A stretch of DNA of 17,762 bases from JAEKLB01 sp050249235 (lineage in GTDB: Bacteria > Actinomycetota > Acidimicrobiia > Acidimicrobiales > CADCSY01). Both the position numbers and the translations under genes were made by a program. Below the pieces are notes generated by a model. It saw only the letters and a list, made by a program, of their open reading frames with translations, was not told where the DNA came from and did not search any database. The stretch lies in assembly GCA_050249235.1 (NCBI GenBank), contig JBFWQW010000057.1, positions 1 through 17,762 on the forward strand, written 5' to 3'. Shown piece after piece: positions 13,222-17,762 of this stretch (the first letter of the stretch is position 1; every line of letters begins with the position of its first letter).

Positions 13222-14346
13222 TCAGCCCAGGCAGCTGCGGGGGTTGCGGGGCGACCCGCCGACCCGGGTCTCGAAGTGCACGTGGGGCCCGGTCGAGCGG
13301 CCCGTGTTGCCGACCGCCCCGATCGCCTGGCCCTGGCGGACCGTCTGGCCGTCGGAGACGCCGATCCGGCTGAGGTGCCCGTACAGCGAGGTGAGGCCGC
13401 CGCCGTGCGACACGACGATCACGTTGCCGTAGCCGCTCTGCACGCCGGCGAAGATCACCTCGCCGGCCTTCGTCGCCCACACGGTCGTGCCGACGGGCGC
13501 CCCGATGTCGATGCCGGCATGGAGCCGGCCCCACCGGCTGCCGAACTCCGAGGTGACCCGACCCTTGGCCGGCCAGATGCAGCCCGACGACGAGGCTGCC
13601 GAGTCGCCGCCGACCCCGGTCCGGGCCCGGGCGTTGATGACCCTCGTCAGCTCGGCCTCGGCCTTGGCGTGCTCCTCGATCTCGGCGAGGACCTCGGCCT
13701 GGCGGCGCTGCACGTCGGCGGCGGCCTTCTCCTTCTCGGCCCTGGCCCGCTGCAGGGCGGCCAGCCGCTCCTCGGTCTCGCGCTTGCGGGCGATGGTCCG
13801 GGCGTTGGCCGCCTCGACCGCCTTCTGCTCGACGACGAGGTCCTCCTCGAGGGCGCCGAGCTGGTCGAGGAGGTCGCGGTCCTTGGCCGCCACCGTGTCG
13901 AGCAGCGTCTGCTTCCGGGCCGTGGCGGCCAGGTCGCCCGTGCCGACGAGGTCGACGACGTCGGTGTCGCCGGGGGTCATGAACCGGGCCAGGGCCCGGT
14001 TCACGAGCACGCCGGTCATGGCCACGATCCGCGCCTGGGTCTCGTCGACGGCCCGCTGGGCGGCCGCCAGCTCCGCCTCGGATGCCGCCGCCGCCTGGCG
14101 GGCCGCCGCCACCTGCGCCGTCGCCGCCCGAAGCGAATCGTCGAGCACCTTGGCGGCGTCCTCGAGCTCGTCCTCCGACGCCTCCAGGGCGTTGAGCTGG
14201 CGGGCCAGCTGTGCCTTCTTGGCCCGCTCGGCATCGCGCTGCACCCTCGGATCGGCGGTCGCGCCCCCGGCCGGCACCACCGAGGTGGCGACCAGGCCGA
14301 GGACGGCCGCCACGAAGAGCGCGAGCTGGCGTCGACGTGCAGGCAT
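13222..14346 (-). CDS. Secreted coiled-coil M23 (LytM) peptidase, EnvC-like layout
   Basis: 374 residues. The ATG at 14346 gives a clear signal peptide: MPARRR, then a hydrophobic run (LALFVAAVLGLVA), with likely cleavage near GATA-DP at about residue 32. Residues ~35-240 are Ala/Glu/Arg/Lys-rich and heptad-like, a long coiled coil. The C-terminal LytM domain (~255-374) has H276 and D280 (HAGID), YGHLS with H324, and H355/H357 (HVHFE), so the zinc and catalytic residues are all present and it should cut peptidoglycan crosslinks outside the cell. C256 and C372 could form a disulfide. The layout matches EnvC-type hydrolases or their regulators in division. It stands alone between proC and the YbjN gene and has its own predicted promoter and structured leader. 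A GTG/ATG further upstream would only add Arg/Pro-rich residues before the signal peptide. Confidence 0.9.
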   Translation of the reverse strand: MPARRRQLALFVAAVLGLVATSVVPAGGATADPRVQRDAERAKKAQLARQLNALEASEDELEDAAKVLDDSLRAATAQVAAARQAAAASEAELAAAQRAVDETQARIVAMTGVLVNRALARFMTPGDTDVVDLVGTGDLAATARKQTLLDTVAAKDRDLLDQLGALEEDLVVEQKAVEAANARTIARKRETEERLAALQRARAEKEKAAADVQRRQAEVLAEIEEHAKAEAELTRVINARARTGVGGDSAASSSGCIWPAKGRVTSEFGSRWGRLHAGIDIGAPVGTTVWATKAGEVIFAGVQSGYGNVIVVSHGGGLTSLYGHLSRIGVSDGQTVRQGQAIGAVGNTGRSTGPHVHFETRVGGSPRNPRSCLG

Positions 14347-14435
14347 CGGGTCCGGGCGTCTCCGTGGGCCGTCGGGTTCGGTCGCGACCGGTGGAGCGGG
14401 CCGCCACCGGCGCGGGACCGGACCGTAACACGACC

Positions 14436-14504
14436 GTCTCGGCGCCCCCGGTGGCGTCGGGCCGGCTCGCACTTCCCCGAGCGAGCCGACCCGACGGCCG
14501 AGAC
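14436..14504 (-). promoter_or_regulatory. Long hairpin upstream of the M23 peptidase
   Basis: Nested inverted repeats: GTCTCGGC (14436-14443) with GCCGAGAC (14497-14504); CGTCGGG (14455-14461) with CCCGACG (14490-14496); CGGCTCGC (14463-14470) with GCGAGCCG (14481-14488). The one mismatch in the inner 16 pairs (14462/14489) is C-A on the plus strand but a G-U pair in minus-strand RNA, which favours a minus-strand transcript. It could be a 5' leader element of the M23 gene or a terminator for the YbjN gene upstream. The rest of 14347-14435 shows nothing I can name. Confidence 0.6.
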
Positions 14505-14532
14505 CCTAGGCAGGGGTTGACATGAAAAGCAA
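14503..14532 (-). promoter_or_regulatory. Predicted promoter of the M23 peptidase gene
   Basis: On the minus strand, TTGCTT (14532-14527) and TAGGGT (14508-14503) are separated by 18 nt, in the only AT-richer patch of this region. Transcription would start near 14496, at the base of the 16-bp hairpin, leaving a leader of about 150 nt. Confidence 0.5.
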
Positions 14533-14552
14533 TGGAGAATGCTGAAAGAACC

Positions 14553-14591
14553 GGAAGGACAGGCAGGAAGGACGGCGAGGAAGGACGGTCA
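14553..14591. repeat. Three 13-bp tandem repeats at the 3' end of the YbjN gene
   Basis: GGAAGGAC recurs at 14553, 14566 and 14579, exactly 13 bp apart (GGAAGGACAGGCA, GGAAGGACGGCGA, GGAAGGACGGTCA). The last unit contains the stop codon of the YbjN-domain gene (14589-14591). All purine-rich bases lie on the plus strand. Confidence 0.8.
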
Positions 14592-15062
14592 GCCCGGGAA
14601 GCGGGAGGCGAAGCCGATCCGGAGGGCGGGCCGGAACCACTGCTCGACGGCCGAGTAGGCCGAGCCGAGCACCCGGTCGAGGTTGGCCTCGTCCACGAGG
14701 GCGATCGGGAGCTGGCCCACCAGGTAGACCGCGTCCTCGTCGCCGATGGCGAGCCACAGCCCCCGCGCCGACCGGTTGCGGCGCAGCAGGTGGGCGTAGA
14801 GCTCGGCCTCGTTCTCCTCCGGGGCCGGCATGAGGTAGGTCTCGACGTGCAGGGCCCGCTGGCCGAGCGTGAGCCAGACGGTGGTGAAGTCCTTGGCCTC
14901 GCCGGCGAGGCGGACGTACCAGCGCCGCTCGTCGCCCTCGGCCCGGTCGACGGCCACGACGGCGTCGTGCTCGACAAGCATGGCGCCGAGCCAGCCGTCG
15001 ATCGCCTGCTCGAGGCCGTCGAGCGCCGCCTCCGAGGCGGCCGGCATCCCGTCGAGGTACAC
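14589..15062 (-). CDS. YbjN-domain protein
   Basis: 157 residues. The layout fits the YbjN/type III secretion chaperone-like fold: an N-terminal helix (AALDGLEQAIDGWLGAML), strands with RRWYVRLAG and TTVWLTLGQRALHVETYLMP, a helix ENEAELYAHLLRRN, and a final strand-helix part (GLWLAIGDEDAVYLVGQLPI). Molecular function is unknown for the family. The start is GTG at 15062, 37 bp after the mshA stop codon on the same strand, so it is probably co-transcribed with mshA. The same neighbour pair occurs in Mycobacterium tuberculosis (Rv0486 mshA and Rv0487), which supports the call and suggests a conserved link to mycothiol or its regulation. Confidence 0.82.
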   Translation of the reverse strand: MYLDGMPAASEAALDGLEQAIDGWLGAMLVEHDAVVAVDRAEGDERRWYVRLAGEAKDFTTVWLTLGQRALHVETYLMPAPEENEAELYAHLLRRNRSARGLWLAIGDEDAVYLVGQLPIALVDEANLDRVLGSAYSAVEQWFRPALRIGFASRFPG

Positions 15063-15099
15063 GGTCAGGGCTCGAGGCCGGGGCGCCGGTCGGCGCGGC

Positions 15100-16356
15100 T
15101 CAGGCGCACCGCAGCCGCTCCCTGCTGGTGACGTCGGCGTACACCCGGCGGAGGCGGGCCGCCGCTGTCGACCACGTGTAGCCCGCGGCCCGCGCCGACG
15201 CCGCCCGACCCATGGTCGCGGCCAGCGCGGGGTCGCCCAGGATGCGGTCGACGGACGCCGCGAAGTCGGCGGGGTCGCGGCCGTCGACGAGCAGCCCGGT
15301 CACGCCGTCGTCGACGATGGTGCGCAGGCCCCCCACCGCGGCGGCGACGACCGGTCGGCCACAGGCGGCGGCTTCGAGCGCCACCAGGCCGAACGACTCG
15401 GAACGGCTCGGGACGAGCACGACGTCGGCGGCCCGGTACCAGGTGGACAGGAGGTGGTGGGGCTGCGGGTCGACGAAGCGGAGCTGGTGGCGCACGCCGA
15501 GGACGTCGGCGAGGTCGAGCACCCGAGCCAGCTCGGCCGGGCCGTCGGCACCGCTCGGTCCGCCCACGACGACGAGCTCGGCGGCGGCGTCGCCGAGCTC
15601 GGCGAGGGCGGCCACCGCGACGTCGAGGCCCTTCAGGGGCTGGATGCGCCCGACGAACAGGAGCACCGGGTGCTGCGCTGCCCCCCGCCCCCCGGCGGCC
15701 GACACCCGGGACGCCGCCGACCACCCGAGCGCGGCCCGGGCGCCGTCGCGGGCGCCCGGCGAGAAGAAGGCGTGGTCGACGCCCGGCGGGACGATCTCGA
15801 TCCGGTCGGCCGGGGCGCCGAAGTGGGTCCGGAGGTCGGCCGCCTCCTCCTCGCCGTTGGCGAGGATGACGTCGCTGCACCGGATCACCGCCGTCTCGGC
15901 CTCGACCCGCTCGAGCGACTCCTCGACGTCGGCATCCGCCTTGACCCGGGCCAGGGTGTGGAACGTCGACACCAGCGGCAGGCCCAGCTCGTGCTTGGCG
16001 ACGTGGCCGGCGATCCCGGACAGCCAGTAGTTGGCATGGAGGGCATCGACCCCGTCGCCGGCCCGGAGATGGTCGATCACGCCCCGGGTGAACTCGTCGA
16101 CGAGCCCGGGGAGCGCTTCCTTCGGCACCTCCGCCGCCGGCCCGGCGGGCACGTGGACGACGCGCACCCCGGGCTCGACCCGGACCTCGGCGGGGAGCCC
16201 CTCGGCCCAGGCCCGGGTGTAGACGTCGCAGGCCAGACCGGCCTGGGCCAGGGACGACACCAGCTCGCGGACGTAGACGTTCATGCCACCGCTGTCGCCG
16301 GTTCCGGGTTGGACGAGCGGGGAGGTGTGGAGCGAGATGACGGCCAGGCGTCGCAC
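15100..16356 (-). CDS. mshA: D-inositol-3-phosphate glycosyltransferase (mycothiol synthesis)
   Basis: 418 residues, GT-B fold, family GT4. It transfers GlcNAc from UDP-GlcNAc to 1-L-inositol-3-phosphate, the first step of mycothiol synthesis. The MshA signature SLHTSPLVQPGTGDSGGMNV is at residues 8-27, followed by VYVREL. Also visible are HANYWLSG, STFHTLARVK, VPPGVD, LLFVGRIQPLKGLD, and the donor-site motif SRSESFGLVALEAAACGRP starting near 317 (E320 and E328). All match the family. The start is GTG at 16356, 9 nt after a TAGGGT hexamer and with no ribosome site. Downstream is the YbjN gene; upstream, after an 86-bp gap with GC hairpins, is the RsiG-like gene. Mycothiol is restricted to actinobacteria, which helps place the organism. 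Confidence 0.94.
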   Translation of the reverse strand: MRRLAVISLHTSPLVQPGTGDSGGMNVYVRELVSSLAQAGLACDVYTRAWAEGLPAEVRVEPGVRVVHVPAGPAAEVPKEALPGLVDEFTRGVIDHLRAGDGVDALHANYWLSGIAGHVAKHELGLPLVSTFHTLARVKADADVEESLERVEAETAVIRCSDVILANGEEEAADLRTHFGAPADRIEIVPPGVDHAFFSPGARDGARAALGWSAASRVSAAGGRGAAQHPVLLFVGRIQPLKGLDVAVAALAELGDAAAELVVVGGPSGADGPAELARVLDLADVLGVRHQLRFVDPQPHHLLSTWYRAADVVLVPSRSESFGLVALEAAACGRPVVAAAVGGLRTIVDDGVTGLLVDGRDPADFAASVDRILGDPALAATMGRAASARAAGYTWSTAAARLRRVYADVTSRERLRCA

Positions 16357-16365
16357 GGGAGCTGA

Positions 16366-16371
16366 ACCCTA
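16366..16371 (-). promoter_or_regulatory. Predicted -10 of mshA (near-leaderless)
   Basis: TAGGGT on the minus strand ends 9 nt before the mshA GTG, identical to the -10 proposed for the M23 gene. A start about 7 nt downstream would leave at most a few leader bases. Confidence 0.4.
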
Positions 16372-16392
16372 CCGGCGGAGTCGGGATTCGAC

Positions 16393-16433
16393 CCGGGCCG
16401 TCGGGCCCGGTCCCGGCCGGCCCCGGACCGGGG
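16393..16433. terminator. GC hairpins between the RsiG-like gene and mshA
   Basis: CCGGGCC (16393-16399) and GGCCCGG (16404-16410) form a 7-bp stem with a GTCG loop, and CCCCGG-A-CCGGGG (16421-16433) is a second palindrome. They lie 10-50 bp after the stop of the RsiG-like gene. With no T-run, termination is inferred. Confidence 0.4.
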
Positions 16434-16442
16434 TCGGCGGAC

Positions 16443-16979
16443 TCAGCGCAGCAGCGTGTCGACCGAGGCCTCGCCGGTGCGGTAGCGGCGGGTGATCTCG
16501 GCCTGGAGCGAGTCGATGCGGTCGTGCAGGGCCCGGCGGTCACGGGACGTGTCGGCCTCGAACCGGCCCAGTCGGACGACGAGCTCGGTGACGTCGGCAT
16601 CGGCGAGCTCGGTGAGGCCGGCGAGGGTGGCCGGGCCGGCGATGGCGTCGAGGTCGGAGAGGTCGATGCCCTCGGCGTCGGGCGCTAGGAGCTGGGGCAG
16701 CCGGCCGTTGCCGGCCGGTCGGGCCCGATCGGCCAGGGCGGCGGTGAGCTCGCGCACGAGGGCCTCGTCGCCGACCGGTCGCTCGCCGCCCTGGGACCGG
16801 CGACGCTGCTCGACGCCCACGAGGTCGAGCCGGCCCTGGGCCATCCGGCGCCGGAACGACAGCGCCACCTCGAGCTCCTGGCACTCGGCCCGCTTGGCCC
16901 GCAGCTCGGCCATCTCGAGGGTGGCGAGCTCGCCCGTGTACGAGGGATCGAGCACCCGCGCCAGTGCTTCGTGGTCCAC
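16443..16979 (-). CDS. RsiG-like anti-sigma protein with c-di-GMP-binding signatures
   Basis: 178 residues, mostly helical. ELRAKRAECQELEVALSFRR (25-44), continuing MAQGRLDLV, contains E37-x3-S41-x2-R44-x3-Q48-x3-D52, an exact match to the E(X)3S(X)2R(X)3Q(X)3D motif by which Streptomyces RsiG binds cyclic di-GMP. A second copy near the C-terminus (FEADTSRDRRALHDRID, 140-156) reads E141, S145, R148, H152, D156, with His in place of Gln. RsiG uses two such helices to hold a c-di-GMP dimer and sequester the sigma factor WhiG. By analogy this protein would restrain a flagellar/sporulation-type (FliA/WhiG-like) sigma factor in the cytoplasm; no sigma gene is visible here. The middle (~58-115) is a variable linker. 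The start is GTG at 16979, 6 nt after TAGCCT. Confidence 0.83.
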   Translation of the reverse strand: MDHEALARVLDPSYTGELATLEMAELRAKRAECQELEVALSFRRRMAQGRLDLVGVEQRRRSQGGERPVGDEALVRELTAALADRARPAGNGRLPQLLAPDAEGIDLSDLDAIAGPATLAGLTELADADVTELVVRLGRFEADTSRDRRALHDRIDSLQAEITRRYRTGEASVDTLLR

Positions 16980-16985
16980 GTGCGG

Positions 16986-16991
16986 AGGCTA
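16986..16991 (-). promoter_or_regulatory. Predicted -10 of the RsiG-like gene (leaderless)
   Basis: TAGCCT on the minus strand ends 6 nt before the GTG at 16979, the same hexamer and spacing as at the SAM hydrolase gene. No Shine-Dalgarno is present. Confidence 0.5.
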
Positions 16992-17075
16992 CCGCCCGAC
17001 GGGCGCGCCGACGGTCGGGGCGTCAGGCCCGATCAGCGCGCCCGCTCACGGCTCCGGCGGTCCTTGGCGGGACGG

Positions 17076-17762
17076 GACGCTCCTATGGGTTGTCAAGTGG
17101 GTGATGGGCCGGTTTCGAGTTGTCGGTAGAGGTGGCGGGCGATGTAGCGCTTGAGGCAGCGCTTGATGTCGCGGTCGGTCTTGCCCTCGGCTCGGCGGCG
17201 TTCGGCGTAGGCGCGGGTGGCGGGGTCGTAGCGGAGCCGGGACAGCACGATGACGTGCAGGGCCCGGTTGAGCTGGCGGTCGCCGGAGCGGTTGAGGCGG
17301 TGGCGGGTGGTGAGCCCGCTGGAGGCGGGGATGGGGCAGACGCCGGCGAGCATGGCGAAGGCGGCGTCGCTACGGACCCGGCCAGGGTGGGACCAGGCGC
17401 AGAGCACGACGGCGGCGACGATGGGGCCGACACCGCGTTCGTCGAGGAGGTCGGGCCGCCAGGCCCGGACGATGGCCAGGATGGCCTTCTCGTGGGCGGC
17501 GGCCTCGGCGGTGAGTTCGAGGGTGCGGCGGGCCAGGGACCGCAGGACGGCGGCGGTCGTGGCGGTCTCGACGTCCCAGGTTGGCTGGACCCGCAACCGG
17601 GCGGCGGTGGCGACCATGACGGTGGTCGACTGGCCACGGAACCGGGCCCGGAGGCACTCCGGCGCAGCGGTGACGAGAGCGTTCAGCTGACGCTGGGCGA
17701 CCGTCGCTGCGTCGACCGCGGAGCGGCGGGCGGCCAGCAGCACCGACAGCGCGGCCCGCTCA
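17076..17762 (-). mobile_element. IS110-family insertion sequence, 3' part (cut by window edge)
   Basis: The transposase gene at 17093-17762 defines the element. Its downstream end must lie close to the stop codon, between it and the RsiG-like gene; I place it near 17076 because of a CCCATAGGAGC-like end that I associate with IS110-type elements, but IS110 elements lack clear terminal inverted repeats and the exact base cannot be fixed from this window. The other end is outside the window. Confidence 0.55.
17093..17762 (-). CDS. IS110-family transposase, C-terminal half (partial)
   Basis: The frame is open from the window edge (17761) to TGA at 17093-17095, giving about 220 residues. It holds a helical linker (AARRSAVDAATVAQRQLNALV) and then the Transposase_20 region: DERGVGPIVAAVVLCAWSHP, RVRSDAAFAMLAGVCPIPAS, and SGLTTRHRLNRSGDRQLNRA with the conserved PASSG serine region of the C-terminal domain. 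The N-terminal RuvC-like DEDD domain lies outside the window, so the real start is not seen and an internal GTG at 17743 is not the start. No frameshift or internal stop is visible in the part present, so the element could be intact. Such transposases work with a bridge RNA, which in the IS110 group lies upstream of the gene and so beyond the edge. Confidence 0.92.
   Translation of the reverse strand, partial: ERAALSVLLAARRSAVDAATVAQRQLNALVTAAPECLRARFRGQSTTVMVATAARLRVQPTWDVETATTAAVLRSLARRTLELTAEAAAHEKAILAIVRAWRPDLLDERGVGPIVAAVVLCAWSHPGRVRSDAAFAMLAGVCPIPASSGLTTRHRLNRSGDRQLNRALHVIVLSRLRYDPATRAYAERRRAEGKTDRDIKRCLKRYIARHLYRQLETGPSPT

Noticed and set aside
14347..14510. ydaO (c-di-AMP) riboswitch before the M23 peptidase, as common in actinobacteria
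   Set aside because: The loop contains GGGGAA, but the conserved distal blocks such as GGGGUGAAUC and GAACCCGUCAGCUAACC are absent; the element is a simple long hairpin.
14517..14522. Perfect TTGACA -35 box on the plus strand
   Set aside because: No acceptable -10 lies 16-18 nt downstream and there is no plus-strand gene to transcribe.
1..17762. Long open frames on the opposite strand of nearly every gene
   Set aside because: High GC removes stop codons in alternative frames; these products are Arg/Pro/Ala/Ser-rich with no motif.
1..17762. CRISPR arrays, tRNA or rRNA genes, prophage
   Set aside because: No regularly spaced repeats with unique spacers, no cloverleaf-like sequence in the intergenic gaps, and no phage genes were found.

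Overview
This 17.8 kb window is high-GC chromosomal DNA with almost wall-to-wall genes, most starting with GTG. It reads as an actinobacterium (Actinomycetota). The evidence is the mycothiol glycosyltransferase MshA, a MenJ-like menaquinone reductase, a Rex-led heme operon of the kind known from Streptomyces (rex-hemACD), an RsiG-type anti-sigma protein, and proC beside a small excisionase-like HTH gene as in mycobacteria. A deep-branching class such as Acidimicrobiia is my best guess, but that is inference.

Layout. 1-1511 (+): the end of a cytochrome c-type protein, then a MenJ-like flavoprotein. 1521-10335 (-): one tightly packed unit read as rex > precorrin-2 dehydrogenase > hemA > hemC > cobA-hemD fusion > hemB > hemL > pgi. 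Several junctions are 4-base stop/start overlaps. It makes uroporphyrinogen III by the C5 (glutamyl-tRNA) route, branches to siroheme, and ends with a stand-alone glucose-6-phosphate isomerase. Rex, an NADH/NAD+ sensor, is the first gene. A 97-bp divergent promoter region separates rex from an orphan receiver-only response regulator (10433-10807, +).

10808-11052 has no gene; it holds C-rich degenerate repeats and terminator-like hairpins. 11053-13157 (-): proC, an HTH protein, a DUF62/SAM hydrolase-like protein whose usual catalytic His position reads Ala, and a 29-residue membrane peptide overlapping its stop codon. 13222-14346 (-): a secreted coiled-coil M23 peptidase preceded by a strong 5' hairpin. 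14589-16979 (-): an RsiG-like protein with two c-di-GMP-binding signatures, mshA and a YbjN-domain protein. 17093-17762 (-): the C-terminal half of an IS110-family transposase, cut by the window edge.

The most striking unlisted signal is a repeated promoter layout. A TANNNT -10 hexamer (TAGCCT, TAGGCT, TACGCT or TAGGGT) lies 6-9 nt before the GTG of rex, the response regulator, the SAM hydrolase, proC, mshA and the RsiG-like gene, with no Shine-Dalgarno. These genes are probably transcribed as leaderless mRNAs. No tRNA, rRNA or CRISPR was seen.
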